From NCBI RefSeq assembly GCF_014648775.1, contig NZ_BMRT01000003.1:186001-250000 (forward strand): 64,000 bases of DNA. The letters are read 5' to 3'. The translations under genes and the position numbers were made by a program. The notes below the pieces were generated by a model. It did not search any database, had not been told where the DNA came from, and was given only the letters and a program-made list of their open reading frames with translations. Shown here in pieces: positions 30,465 to 40,761 of the stretch (positions within the stretch are counted from its first letter, which is position 1; each line of letters opens with the position of its first letter). Source of the DNA: Streptomyces abikoensis (GTDB taxonomy: Bacteria; Actinomycetota; Actinomycetes; Streptomycetales; Streptomycetaceae).

Positions 30465-31475
30465 CTACGAGTCCCGGCCCGGGACCGTGGCGGGGCGTTC
30501 CGGCCCCGGAGGGAGCATCCGGTTGTGCCCGGGTTCGTACAGCTCCAGCACGGCCCGGGCGGCCGCCGCCAGCTCCCGCCGGACCGGCTCCGGGGAGATC
30601 ACCTCCAGATCCGGGCCGTAGGCCAGCAGGGATCGCGCTTCCGCGATGCCGCCGAAGGCGAATTCGACGGTCGCGGGGTCGCCCTCGGACGGCGGCCCGG
30701 TGAGCTGCCGGCCGCGCAGGCGCAGCAGCGTGGCGAGGCGGGAGCGCCGCACCCGGGCCGTCACCAGGAGCTCCGCGGGCCGGTCCTCGACCTCACGGCG
30801 CAGCTCCGCCCAGACGTCCGTCAGCTCCTGGCCGGCCCGGCGGCGTACGGGTTCGTCGGTGAGGGTCGCCTTCAGGACGCGGTCGGCGCGGTAGAGGCGG
30901 GGGCTGCCGCGGTGGTCGGCGACGAGGTACCAGACGCCGGCCTTGGCGACGAGGCCGTAGGGGTCGACCGTGTACCCGCGCGGTTCGGCCGTGCCGCCGT
31001 GGCGGTAGCGCAGGCGCAGCCGGAGGTCGGTGAAGACGGCGGTGTGGAGTTCGCCGAGGTCGACGGCGGGAGTGGGAGCCGCCCAGCGGACGGGGTCGAT
31101 GTGGATGCGGCGGCTGGTGGCCTCGGCGGCGGGGCGGTGGGGGGCGGGCAGGGCGGCCATGACCTTGCGCAGGGCGGAGCCCAGGGCGCCGTCGAGGCCG
31201 AGGTCGGCGTGGGCGCCGGGGCCGGCGAGGACGAACAGGGCGCGGGCCTCGTCCGCGGTGAGGCCGGTGACGTCGGTGCGGTAGCCGGGGAGCAGGGCGA
31301 TGCCGCCGTGGCGGCCGCGTTCGGCGTAGACGGGCACGCCGGCGGCGGAGAGGGACTCGACGTCGCGGTAGATGGTGCGGACGGACACCTCCAGGCGGCG
31401 GGCGAGCTCGGCGGCGGGCACCCGGTCCCGGTTCTGGAGCAGCAGGAGTATCGACAGCAGCCGGTCGGATTTCAC
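30465..31475 (-). CDS. WYL-domain transcriptional regulator (DeoR/YafY-like)
   Basis: A 336-aa DNA-binding regulator. N-terminal winged HTH ([38 protein letters not shown], residues 5-45), then a WYL domain ([21 protein letters not shown], about 175-200) that senses nucleic acid or small ligands in characterised members, and a WCX C-terminal part. Divergent from the DinB/MDMPI-type gene at 31594, an arrangement I know to be frequent in actinobacteria, so it probably controls that gene and itself through the palindromes at 31509-31570. Confidence 0.9.
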   Translation of the reverse strand: MKSDRLLSILLLLQNRDRVPAAELARRLEVSVRTIYRDVESLSAAGVPVYAERGRHGGIALLPGYRTDVTGLTADEARALFVLAGPGAHADLGLDGALGSALRKVMAALPAPHRPAAEATSRRIHIDPVRWAAPTPAVDLGELHTAVFTDLRLRLRYRHGGTAEPRGYTVDPYGLVAKAGVWYLVADHRGSPRLYRADRVLKATLTDEPVRRRAGQELTDVWAELRREVEDRPAELLVTARVRRSRLATLLRLRGRQLTGPPSEGDPATVEFAFGGIAEARSLLAYGPDLEVISPEPVRRELAAAARAVLELYEPGHNRMLPPGPERPATVPGRDS

Positions 31476-31508
31476 GTGATCAAGAATCTCGCGGGGGCGG
31501 GGAAAACA

Positions 31509-31523
31509 TGACGGCGGGTGTCA
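31509..31523. promoter_or_regulatory. Imperfect palindrome TGAC-N7-GTCA in the divergent promoter region
   Basis: TGACGGCGGGTGTCA lies 34 bp upstream of the WYL regulator start and 71 bp upstream of the divergent gene. TGTCAGG-containing sites are common in front of such pairs. Candidate regulator-binding site. Confidence 0.4.
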
Positions 31524-31550
31524 GGTTATGGCGAGAGGGTGCTCTCGACC

Positions 31551-31570
31551 GGCTGACCGGCCGGTCACCC
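31551..31570. promoter_or_regulatory. Palindrome GGcTGACCGGCCGGTCAcCC
   Basis: A perfect 14-bp palindrome (31554-31567) extended by two more pairs at each end. It sits just upstream of the Shine-Dalgarno (GAGGAG, 31578-31585) of the gene at 31594, so it could be an operator or a leader hairpin. Confidence 0.5.
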
Positions 31571-31593
31571 CGTCCTCTGAGGAGCAGTGCGCC

Positions 31594-32166
31594 ATGGACC
31601 TCGACCCCCGCCCCCTCTACACCCGCGCCACCGACCAGGCGGCGGCCCTGATCGCCCGGGTGAAGCCCGAGGCGCTCGGCGACGCCACGCCCTGCGCCGA
31701 GTTCGACGTGCGCGGGCTGCTGGCGCACCTCGTGGGCGGTGTCCGCGCCGGCGCCGAGCGCGGCCGGACCGACGCGGACGTGACGCTGGTGGCCGCCGAG
31801 GGCGTGCCGGACGACGGCTGGCTCGCGGCCTACGACGAGGCCCGCGCGCTCTTCGCCGAGGTGTGGGCCGACGACGCGAAGCTGGACGCGCCGGTGTCCG
31901 TGCCGTGGGGCGAGATGCCGGGCCGGGCGTACCTCTCCTCGGGCTGTGTGCTGGAGACGGTCGCCCACACCTGGGACCTGTCCACCGCCCTCGGCCATCC
32001 GCTGCCCCTGGACCAGGAGCTCGCCGAGTACACCCTGGAGTGGGCGCGCCGGGTGCTCCCGGCGGAGCGGCGCGGCGGGCCCGTGCCGTTCGGGCCGGTG
32101 CGTCCGGCCCCCGAGGGCGCGGACGCCTACGCGCGGCTGGCGGCGTGGCTGGGCCGGGAGGTCTGA
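31594..32166 (+). CDS. TIGR03086-like DinB/maleylpyruvate isomerase-type protein
   Basis: A 190-aa helical-bundle protein of the DinB/MDMPI superfamily, in which some members use mycothiol or bind a metal. Motifs: TPCAEFDVRGLLAHLVGG (residues 28-48), GCVLETVAHTWDLSTALGHPL (about 116-136) with the family's histidines (HL, AHTWD). ATG 31594 follows GAGGAG at 8 bp. The TPCxxxDVRxLLxHLVGG pattern is typical of TIGR03086. Likely under the divergent WYL regulator. Substrate unknown. Confidence 0.85.
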   Translation: MDLDPRPLYTRATDQAAALIARVKPEALGDATPCAEFDVRGLLAHLVGGVRAGAERGRTDADVTLVAAEGVPDDGWLAAYDEARALFAEVWADDAKLDAPVSVPWGEMPGRAYLSSGCVLETVAHTWDLSTALGHPLPLDQELAEYTLEWARRVLPAERRGGPVPFGPVRPAPEGADAYARLAAWLGREV

Positions 32167-32180
32167 GCCGAAGGCCACGC

Positions 32181-32230
32181 GCGGACAAAGCCGCGGGGAC
32201 AAAGCCGCGCGGAAACGTTACGTCCGAGCG
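32181..32230. repeat. Short direct repeats in a convergent intergenic gap
   Basis: GGACAAAGCCGCG occurs twice, 14 bp apart (32183-32195 and 32197-32209), followed by two GCGTTAC/ACGTTAC copies (about 32214-32234). The gap separates convergent genes; its function is unknown. Confidence 0.5.
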
Positions 32231-32911
32231 TTACCCCTGGGCGTTGCCCTGCGCCGGATCTCCCGCCGTCGCGCTGCGCCGGTGCCAGGCGCGCGGGGCG
32301 CGCCAGTGGTAGCGCATGGCCAGCAGCCGCAGGACGAACGCGACGGCGGCGGACAGCATGCTGGTGGAGACGTTGAGCGCGTCGTAGCGGATCAGCAGCG
32401 CGGCCATGGTGGAGCCGACCATGGCGGGCACCGCGTACAGGTCGCGGTCCCAGCGCAGCAGCGAGGGCACCTCGTGGGCCAGGACGTCGCGCAGCACACC
32501 GCCGCCGACCGCCGTGGCCAGGCCCAGCGTCGCGGCGAAGGTCAGGCCGAGCCCGTGCCCGTAGGCCTTGACCGTGCCCGCGACGCAGAACAGCCCGAGC
32601 CCGGCGGCGTCGAAGACGTTCACCGCCTTGGTGATCCGCTCCACCTCGGGGTGGAGGAAGAAGACGATCGCTGTGGCGACCAGCGGGGTGAGGAAGTACC
32701 CCAGGTCGGTGAAGGCGGCGGGCGGCACGGCTCCGATGATCAGGTCCCGGAACAGCCCGCCGCCCAGCGCGGTGACCTCCGCCAGCACCGCCATGCCGAA
32801 GACGTCGAAGTTCTTGCGGACGCCGAGCAGGGCGCCCGACATGGCGAAGACGAAGATGCCGGCGATGTCGAGCGAGTGCTGGACGGAGGGGCTGAACAGA
32901 TCGGTGAGCAC
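32231..32911 (-). CDS. Trimeric intracellular cation channel family protein (UPF0126/YicG-like)
   Basis: A 226-aa membrane protein with seven predicted helices built as two repeats, each with a Gly-rich kinked helix: ALGGGLFRDLIIG and AVGGGVLRDVLAH. These are the hallmark motifs of prokaryotic TRIC channels, which pass K+ or related monovalent cations. GTG start at 32911. The C-terminal about 25 residues (basic, then GDPAQGNAQG) are outside the family core. Convergent with the gene at 31594. Confidence 0.9.
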   Translation of the reverse strand: MLTDLFSPSVQHSLDIAGIFVFAMSGALLGVRKNFDVFGMAVLAEVTALGGGLFRDLIIGAVPPAAFTDLGYFLTPLVATAIVFFLHPEVERITKAVNVFDAAGLGLFCVAGTVKAYGHGLGLTFAATLGLATAVGGGVLRDVLAHEVPSLLRWDRDLYAVPAMVGSTMAALLIRYDALNVSTSMLSAAVAFVLRLLAMRYHWRAPRAWHRRSATAGDPAQGNAQG

Positions 32912-33007
32912 CAGACATTCTTACGCGCCGGTGGCGGTGCTCCCGACTTCTCCCGGAATGCGTCCCGGAATGCGGACGCGCGCGCCCACGAAGGCCACGG
33001 CAGGTGG

Positions 33008-34465
33008 CTACGGCAGCTTCGGCTTCTGCGGGGTGGACAGCCAGGTCCGGAAGAGATCGCTCAGGTCCTGGTGGGAGACCGCCTCGGCGAGGCCGGTGAA
33101 CTGGGCGGTGCGGACGTTGCCGCCCTTGTGGAGCTTGGTCCACAGCGGCAGCAGCTTGAAGAACGCCTTGTCGCCGATGCGCTCGCGCAGCATCTGGAGC
33201 GTCATCGCGCCCCGGTAGTAGACGGACCGGGAGAACATGGTGTCGCGCTTGGGGTCGGCCACGTCGAGCTTCCAGAAGGCGTCGCCGTCGTCGTGGGCGT
33301 TGTACGCCTCCAGGAAGGACTGGTGGGCGCTCTTGCGGCCCTTGTGCTCGTCCCACAGCCACTCGGCGTAGGTGGCGAAGCCCTCGTTGAGCCAGATGTC
33401 CTTCCACCGCTCGACCGACAGCGAGTCCCCGAACCACTGGTGGGCCAGCTCGTGGACGACCGTCGCCTCGTCGCGCACGGCGGAGTAGACGGGCTTCGTC
33501 TGGACCTCCAGCGAGAACTCGGCCTGCGGCATGTCGTCGACGACGGCGCCCGTCTCCTCGAAGGGGTACGGGCCGAAGAGCTTGGACCAGTAGTCGGTGG
33601 CCTCGGCGGTGATGCCGTAGAAGTCGAGCTTGTCCGTGGGCAGGGCGGGATTGGTGGCGACGTAGATGGGGGTGCCGCCGGGGGTGACGCCCTTGCGCAC
33701 GTCGAACTTCCCGATCGTGGCGGTGGCGAGGTAGGGCGCCATCGGCTTGCTCTCGCGCCAGTGGGTGATCGTGGTGTCGCCGCTGTCGCGGGTGGCGAGG
33801 AGCCTGCCGTTGGAGACGGCCGTCAGGCCCTTGGGGGCCCGGATGCGGATGTCGAAGGTGGCCTTGTCGGAGGGGTGGTCGCTGGAGGGGAACCAGGTGG
33901 AGGCCGCGTTGGGCTCGCACGCCACGAAGACGCCGTCCTTCGTCTTCATCCAGCCGTACTTCGAGCCGAAGATGATCGGGCCGCTGAGCGGCTGGGGTAT
34001 GCCGCCGTAGGTGACGGTCGTGGTGAAGGTGTGGCCCTTGACCAGCGGGAGCGCGGGGCGGATGCGGATCTCGTCGCCCACCCGGGAGAAGGCGGCGGGG
34101 AGGCCGTTGACCTCGACCTTGGAGACCGTGAGCTGCTGGAGGTCCAGGTCGAAGGAGGAGAGGCTCTGGGTGGCCCGCGCGGTGACGGTCGTCCTCCCGT
34201 CCAGCCGGCCGCTGGAGGGCGTGTAGCCGACGTCCAGGTCGTAGTGGAGGGCGTCGAAGCCGCCGTTGCCGAGCTCGGGGAAGTAGGTGTCGCCGATGCC
34301 GGGGGCACCGGCGGTCGGGGGCCAGTCGGGGCGGGCCGAGGCCATGGGGGCGGCCGCGATCACCCAGGCCGAGGCGGTGGCCGTGGCGAGGGCGAGGAGC
34401 CGGGCCGGGACCCGGCGGCCCTTCGAGCGTATGGAGCGGTCCCGGAGCGGGCGGGAGAGTGCCAT
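33008..34465 (-). CDS. Secreted M1-family metallopeptidase
   Basis: A 485-aa exported zinc aminopeptidase. Signal peptide within residues 1-45 (LLALATATASAWVIAAAPMASA). N-terminal beta-domain, then the catalytic zinc site HELAHQW (about residue 337) with the third ligand Glu in NEGFATYAEW, 18 residues on. Lacks the long helical C-terminal domain of PepN, as in other short secreted actinobacterial M1 enzymes. Located just downstream of the peptide ABC operon on the same strand; extracellular peptide trimming followed by uptake would make sense, though it is 125 bp away and may be separately expressed. Confidence 0.93.
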   Translation of the reverse strand: MALSRPLRDRSIRSKGRRVPARLLALATATASAWVIAAAPMASARPDWPPTAGAPGIGDTYFPELGNGGFDALHYDLDVGYTPSSGRLDGRTTVTARATQSLSSFDLDLQQLTVSKVEVNGLPAAFSRVGDEIRIRPALPLVKGHTFTTTVTYGGIPQPLSGPIIFGSKYGWMKTKDGVFVACEPNAASTWFPSSDHPSDKATFDIRIRAPKGLTAVSNGRLLATRDSGDTTITHWRESKPMAPYLATATIGKFDVRKGVTPGGTPIYVATNPALPTDKLDFYGITAEATDYWSKLFGPYPFEETGAVVDDMPQAEFSLEVQTKPVYSAVRDEATVVHELAHQWFGDSLSVERWKDIWLNEGFATYAEWLWDEHKGRKSAHQSFLEAYNAHDDGDAFWKLDVADPKRDTMFSRSVYYRGAMTLQMLRERIGDKAFFKLLPLWTKLHKGGNVRTAQFTGLAEAVSHQDLSDLFRTWLSTPQKPKLP

Positions 34466-34590
34466 GAGCCGTCCCTTCGAACGTGCGAGCGCATTTGCGG
34501 CGAACGCGCCGACTCTGCACTCCCCCGCCTCGCGGTGCTCAGGTCTTTACCAAGTCATTTCGATCTCCACGAGCCAGCCTCGCACGCCGC

Positions 34591-35640
34591 TTACGCACCC
34601 GCACCTTCCGTCACCGGTTCGGGTGTTCCCGGCGCGTTCTCCGGGTGATGGCAGGCCACCTGGTGGCCGGCCCGGGGGGCCAGCAGCCGCGGCTCGTCGG
34701 TCCGGCACACCTCCGTCGCCTTCCAGCAGCGGGTGTGGAAGCGGCAGCCGGCCGGCGGGGAGATCGGCGAGGGCACGTCGCCCTTGAGCAGGATGCGCTC
34801 GCGCTTGACGCGCCGCCCCGGGTCCGGCACGGGCACGGCCGACAGCAGCGCCGTCGTGTAGGGGTGCATGGGCCGCTCGTAGAGCGAGGTGCGGTCGGCG
34901 AGCTCCACGATCTTGCCGAGGTACATCACCGCGATCCGGTCCGAGACGTGCCGGATGACCGACAGGTCGTGGGCGATGATGACGTAGGTCAGCCCGAGCT
35001 CCTCCTGGAGGTCGTCCAGGAGGTTGACCACCTGGGCCTGGATGGAGACGTCCAGCGCGGAGACCGGCTCGTCGGCGACGACCAGCCGGGGCTTGAGCGC
35101 GAGGGCCCGTGCGATGCCGATGCGCTGGCGCTGGCCGCCGGAGAACTCGTGCGGATAGCGGTTGTAGTGCTCGGGGTTGAGGCCGACGAGCTCCAGCAGC
35201 CGCTGCACCTCCTTCTTCACCCCGCCCTCGGGCGTGATGCCCTGGAGCCGGAACGGCGCCCCGACGATCGTGCCGACGGTGTGCCGGGGGTTCAGCGAGG
35301 AGTACGGGTCCTGGAAGATCATCTGGACGTCGCGGCGCATCGGCCGCATCCCCGCCACCCCGAGGTGGGTGATGTCCCGGCCCTCGAACTCGATCTTCCC
35401 GGCGGTCGGTTCCAGCAGCCGGGTGATCAGCCGCCCCATGGTCGACTTGCCGCAGCCGGACTCGCCCACCACGCCCAGGGTCTCCCCGGCGCGCACGTCG
35501 AAGTCCAGCCCGTCCACGGCCCGCACCGCGCCCGTCTGGCGCCGCAGCAGCCCCTTGACGATCGGGAAGTGCTTGACCAGGCCCTCGACCTTCAGCAGGG
35601 GCTCGGTCGCCTCGGGGGCCGGCTGCGCGGGAATCGTCAT
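34591..35640 (-). CDS. Peptide ABC transporter ATP-binding protein (DppF/OppF type)
   Basis: Cytoplasmic ATPase of a peptide importer, 349 aa. Walker [10 protein letters not shown] (about residue 60), signature [15 protein letters not shown], Walker [13 protein letters not shown], and the C-terminal oligo_HPY segment with RFHTRC. The ATG at 35640 is chosen because GAAGGAC lies 6 bp upstream; a GTG at 35655 overlapping the previous stop is the alternative. Last gene of a five-gene operon (permease, binding protein, permease, ATPase, ATPase), the same order as bldK. Confidence 0.95.
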   Translation of the reverse strand: MTIPAQPAPEATEPLLKVEGLVKHFPIVKGLLRRQTGAVRAVDGLDFDVRAGETLGVVGESGCGKSTMGRLITRLLEPTAGKIEFEGRDITHLGVAGMRPMRRDVQMIFQDPYSSLNPRHTVGTIVGAPFRLQGITPEGGVKKEVQRLLELVGLNPEHYNRYPHEFSGGQRQRIGIARALALKPRLVVADEPVSALDVSIQAQVVNLLDDLQEELGLTYVIIAHDLSVIRHVSDRIAVMYLGKIVELADRTSLYERPMHPYTTALLSAVPVPDPGRRVKRERILLKGDVPSPISPPAGCRFHTRCWKATEVCRTDEPRLLAPRAGHQVACHHPENAPGTPEPVTEGAGA

Positions 35641-35651
35641 CTGTGGGTCCT

Positions 35652-36763
35652 TCACAGCTTCGGCGCGATCTCTTCGGTCCAGATGCGGGTGCGCTCCTCG
35701 GGTGCCAGGTGGCAGGCGGAGTGGTGCGGCCGGCCGGCCTCGGTGCCCGGGACGGGGCGCAGTTCGGGCCGCTCGGTGCGGGTGACACCGCCCTTGGGGA
35801 CGTCCGCGTAGGGGCAGCGCGGGTTGAAGGCGCAGCCGGAGGGCACGTTGATCAGGCTGGGCGGGGAGCCCTTGACCGGGATCAGCCGCTCGGTCTGCTC
35901 GCGGTCGATCCGGGGCATCGAGCCCAGCAGGCCCCAGGTGTAGGGGTGCTGGGGGGCGCGGAAGACCCGTTCGGCCGGACCGCGTTCCACACAGCGGCCG
36001 CCGTACATCACGAGGATGTCGTCGGCGAGCTCGGCGACCACGCCCAGGTCGTGGGTGATGATGACGACCGCGGAGCCGAACTCCTTCTGCAGGTCACGGA
36101 TCAGGTCCAGGATCTGGGCCTGGACGGTCACGTCCAGGGCGGTGGTGGGCTCGTCGGCGATCAGCAGGTTCGGGTTGTTGACGAGCGCCATCGCGATCAT
36201 CGCGCGCTGGCGCATGCCGCCGGAGAACTGGTGGGGGTAGTCGTCGACGCGCCGGTCGGGCTGGGGGATGCCGACCCGGTCCAGCAGCTCGACCGCGCGC
36301 TTGCGGGCGGTCTTCTTGTCGACGTCGTGGTGGACCCGGTACGCCTCGACGATCTGGGCGCCGACGGTGAAGTACGGGTGCATGGCCGACAGCGGGTCCT
36401 GGAAGATCATGGCCATCTCGCGGCCGCGCAGCCGGCGCACCTTCTCGGGGTCGGCGCTCATCAGCTCGGTGCCGTCCAGCCAGATCTCGCCGCTGATGCG
36501 GGCCTTGCGGCGGCCGTACTGGCCGACGGTGTGGAGGCCCATGATGCCCAGCGAGGTGACGGACTTGCCGGAGCCGGACTCGCCGACGATGCCGAGGGTG
36601 CGGCCCTTCTCCAGCTGGAAGGACAGCCCGTCGACGGACTTCACCAGGCCGTCGTCGGTGGGGAAGTGGACGCGCAGGTCGCGGACGTCGAGGAAGGCGG
36701 TCGGCCGGGCCTTGCCGTCCGTGGGCTCGCCGACGGCACCGCCGTCGGGGAGGGGTGTGGTGG

Positions 36764-36767
<4 letters not shown>
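35652..36767 (-). CDS. Peptide ABC transporter ATP-binding protein (DppD/OppD type)
   Basis: Second ATPase of the importer, 371 aa. Walker [10 protein letters not shown], signature [15 protein letters not shown], Walker [14 protein letters not shown]-loop ITHDLGVV and a C-terminal oligo_HPY domain ([15 protein letters not shown]). The GTG at 36767 overlaps the permease stop as GTGA and has GAGG upstream; the frame is open much further back but through the permease gene. Confidence 0.95.
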
Positions 36768-37762
<995 letters not shown>

Positions 37763-37775
37763 TGCGGTCGGCCGG

Positions 37776-37820
37776 CGGCGGCCGGGGACCCCCGTGTCGC
37801 GTCGGGGTCCCCGGCCGCCG
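37776..37820 (-). terminator. Perfect 17-bp intercistronic stem-loop between binding-protein and permease genes
   Basis: Arms at 37776-37792 and 37804-37820 are exactly complementary with an 11-nt loop. It lies 93 bp after the binding-protein stop and 13 bp before the DppB-type start. Such structures let binding-protein mRNA outnumber permease mRNA by partial termination or by protecting the 3' end. No T-tract. Confidence 0.8.
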
Positions 37821-37913
37821 CGCGCGGCCCTCACCTGCCCTTCGGGCCTAGCGGCGGGTGCGCCGGCGGAGCGTACGGTCTGTCACTGGACGGTGGCTGT
37901 CACTCGGCGGCGC

Positions 37914-39692
37914 TCACCTGACGACGCCAAGGGAGGCGTAGTCGTAGCGTCCGTTGTAGGCCTCGGACGTATAGGCGTTGGTCAGCCGGGAGCTGCGCCA
38001 CGTGATCGTCTTGTCGTAGACGAAGGGCAGGTACCAGGCGCCCTCGGTGATTTTTTTGTTGGCCTCCTGGTAGAGCTTCCCCGCCTTGTCGACGTCGGTC
38101 TCCGCGATGGCCTGGTCGTAGAGCTTGTTGACCTCGGGGTCGTTGAGCTCGGGGTAGTTCTGGTTGCCGCTCTCCAGGATGAAGCGGCCGTCCGTGATGG
38201 GCTGGAGGAAGCCCTGGCCGCTGGGGAAGTCCGCGCCCCAGCCCATGATGATGATGCCGTAGTTCTTGTCCTTGACGTTCTTGGGGGCGCCGATGATGCC
38301 GGTGTACTGGGCGCCGTCGTACTGGTCGATCTGGGCGTCGATGCCGACCTTCTTCAGGGCCGCCTGCATCGACTCGGCGGTCGCGACCTCCGGCGGCTTG
38401 TTGTTGCGCACGGCGATCGTGGTCTTGAAGCCCTGGGGCTTGCCGCAGGCCTTCAGCTCCTCCTTGGCCTTGGCCTCGTCGGGCTTGCCCTGCTTCAGGT
38501 TGAACGGGTCGTAGTTCGCGTCGAAGCCCTTGACCGAAGGCGGGAGCATGCTGATGGCGATGTCACCGCCGGCCTGCGGGCCGCCGCGCGCGGTCTGGAT
38601 CGAGGTGTGGTCGGCGGCGTAGATGACGGCCTTGCGGCAGTGCTCGTTGTCGAACGGCGCGACGGTCTTCGGGAAGGCCGCGTAGCGGATGAAGCCGGTC
38701 TGCGGGTTGTCGACGTTGGCCTTGTACGAGTTCATCGCCTTCTGCCGGCCGGTCGAGCCCAGGCCGGTGGCGTTGATGTCGAGGTCGTACTCGCCGGCGA
38801 GCAGCTTGTTGTCCATGTCGTCGGCGTTGGTGGTGAGCTTGACCGTGATCTTGTCGGGCAGCGCCTTGCGGACCGGGTCGGACTTCCGGTCCCACTTGTC
38901 GTTGCGGACCAGCTCCAGACCCTTGTTCGGGTTGTAGGAGACGAATTTGTACGGTCCGCTGGAGAACGGGCGGGACCCGTACTTCTCGGCGGTGTCCTTG
39001 TCCGGGCGGACCGGGGCCGCGGCGGGGATCGCCAGCATCTGGAGGAAGTCGCCGTTGGGCTTGGGCAGATGGAAGACGATCGTCTTCTCGTCCGGCGTCT
39101 CGATCGCCTTCAGGCCGAGCTTGTCCTTGCTCTCGTCCTTGTACGGGCCCTTGTACTCCTTGTCGGGGTCGAGGACCTGCATCAGCCACAGCGGGCCGCC
39201 GGAGATCTTGTCGGTCGCCCAGGTGCGCTCGATGCCGTACTTGATCTGCCGGGTGGTGATCGGCTGGCCGTCCTCCCAGGTCAGCCCGTCACGCAGCTTG
39301 AAGGTGTAGGTCTTCTTGTCGGCCGAGAGCTGGCCGGTGTCCGTGGCCATGTCCGGGACGACGTTCACGCTCTCCAGGCCGGGGGCCGGCTTGGGGGTGA
39401 CGAGGGTACGGGTGTAGTAGCGGGCGAAGTCCCACATGAAGCCGTAGTAACCGCGCTGCGGGTCCCACGAGTCGGCGTCCTGGGTGCCGATGAACTTCAG
39501 CTCCCCGCCCTTCTTGTCGGAGGCGGCGGCCACCTTGTTCACACCGGCGTTGAAGCCCGCCGCCTTGCCGCCCTTGCCGCCGCCTTCGCTCTTGCCGCCG
39601 CCACCGCCGCAGGCGGTGGTGGTCACCAGGGCCGCGACCGCGAGCGCCGCCCCGGCGGCCAGTCTGCGCCTCGAAGTTCGTTGGGTTGTCAC
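37914..39692 (-). CDS. Peptide ABC transporter substrate-binding lipoprotein
   Basis: A 592-aa extracellular solute-binding protein family 5 member. The signal peptide ends in the lipobox VTTTAC (Cys about residue 28), followed by a Gly/Lys-rich linker. The mature domain shows DSWDPQRGYYGFMWDF, YTFKLRDGLTWEDGQPITTRQIKYGIER and EVNKLYDQAIAETD, all typical of DppA/OppA. GTG 39692 has GGAGGTCC 9 bp upstream. Peptide specificity cannot be read from sequence; the operon order resembles bldK, whose product imports a developmental signal peptide. Confidence 0.94.
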   Translation of the reverse strand: MTTQRTSRRRLAAGAALAVAALVTTTACGGGGGKSEGGGKGGKAAGFNAGVNKVAAASDKKGGELKFIGTQDADSWDPQRGYYGFMWDFARYYTRTLVTPKPAPGLESVNVVPDMATDTGQLSADKKTYTFKLRDGLTWEDGQPITTRQIKYGIERTWATDKISGGPLWLMQVLDPDKEYKGPYKDESKDKLGLKAIETPDEKTIVFHLPKPNGDFLQMLAIPAAAPVRPDKDTAEKYGSRPFSSGPYKFVSYNPNKGLELVRNDKWDRKSDPVRKALPDKITVKLTTNADDMDNKLLAGEYDLDINATGLGSTGRQKAMNSYKANVDNPQTGFIRYAAFPKTVAPFDNEHCRKAVIYAADHTSIQTARGGPQAGGDIAISMLPPSVKGFDANYDPFNLKQGKPDEAKAKEELKACGKPQGFKTTIAVRNNKPPEVATAESMQAALKKVGIDAQIDQYDGAQYTGIIGAPKNVKDKNYGIIIMGWGADFPSGQGFLQPITDGRFILESGNQNYPELNDPEVNKLYDQAIAETDVDKAGKLYQEANKKITEGAWYLPFVYDKTITWRSSRLTNAYTSEAYNGRYDYASLGVVR

Positions 39693-39762
39693 GATGTAAC
39701 GGACCTCCGTGGTCGGTCGCCGCCCGGAACGGGCGGTCGGTACGAGAGGGCGAGGGTGGGCG

Positions 39763-40761
39763 TCAGCGCGAGCCCTTCGGGTCCAGCGCGTCCCGCACGC
39801 CGTCGCCGAAGAGGTTGAAGGCCAGCACGGTGACGAAGATGGCGAGACCCGGAATGATCATGAACATGGGGTCGCCCTCGTAGGTCGTGACGGCCTTGGA
39901 GAGCATCTGCCCCCAGGAGGCGGTCGGCGGCTTGACGCCGGCGCCGAGGAAGCTCAGCGCCGCCTCCGTCAGGACATTGGTGGGGATCATCAACGTGGCG
40001 TACACGGTGATCGGCGCCACCAGGTTGGGCAGCAGCTCCCGGAAGAGGATGTACAGCCGGCCCGCGCCCAGGCTGCGGGCGGCCTCGACGTACTCCCGCT
40101 CCCTGAGCGAGAGCGTCTGGCCGCGCACGATCCGGCCCACGTACGGCCAGCCGAAGAACCCGATGACCGCGATCAGCACGGCCATCCGCACCCCCGAACC
40201 GGTCAGCCCCCACAGGGAGTTGGGGACGACGGAGACGAGCGCGATGATGAACAGCAGCTGGGGGAAGGCCAGCAGGAGGTCCATGACCCGGCTGACGACC
40301 GCGTCCACCCAGCCGCCGAAGTAGCCGGCGACGATGCCGAAGACCGTGCCGATCACGACCGCCACGACGGCCGCGAGGAAGGCCACGAGCAGCGAGACCC
40401 GGGCCCCGTAGACAACCCGGCTGAAGACGTCCCGGCCGTTGACGGGCTCGGCGCCGAAGAGGAAGTCGGAATTGATGCCGCCCCAGGCGGCCTTGGGGGT
40501 GCTGGAGAGGGGGTCGATCAGCTCCTCGTGGTACTCGTTCGGGGGATGCCCGAGGAGGCCCACGATGACCGGGGCCAGGATCGCCACGAGGATGAGCAGC
40601 AGGACGACGACCCCGCCCGCCAGGGCGAACTTGTCGCGCTTGAGCCGTGTCCAGGCGATCCGCCAGGGCGAGCGCCCCTCGATGGCCTTCGCCGGAAGGC
40701 CGTCGGTGACGGGGGCGGCGCCGGCGTCGGCCGGTCCCGTGTCGTGCAGTGGTGCCGTCAT
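39763..40761 (-). CDS. Peptide ABC transporter permease (DppC type)
   Basis: A 332-aa permease. After a variable cytoplasmic N terminus come IAWTRLKRDKFALAGGVVVLLLILVAIL (first helix with the OppC_N segment) and the EAA loop REYVEAARSLGAGRLYILFRELLPN. Ends in NLFGDGVRDALDPKGSR, a classic DppC terminus. It is the first gene of the operon; its promoter should lie in the 420-bp gap upstream. Confidence 0.94.
   Translation of the reverse strand: MTAPLHDTGPADAGAAPVTDGLPAKAIEGRSPWRIAWTRLKRDKFALAGGVVVLLLILVAILAPVIVGLLGHPPNEYHEELIDPLSSTPKAAWGGINSDFLFGAEPVNGRDVFSRVVYGARVSLLVAFLAAVVAVVIGTVFGIVAGYFGGWVDAVVSRVMDLLLAFPQLLFIIALVSVVPNSLWGLTGSGVRMAVLIAVIGFFGWPYVGRIVRGQTLSLREREYVEAARSLGAGRLYILFRELLPNLVAPITVYATLMIPTNVLTEAALSFLGAGVKPPTASWGQMLSKAVTTYEGDPMFMIIPGLAIFVTVLAFNLFGDGVRDALDPKGSR

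Noticed and set aside
31946..34648. 900-codon open frame spanning several genes on the plus strand
   Set aside because: Crosses the TRIC and M1 peptidase genes in antisense; both of those have clear family motifs.
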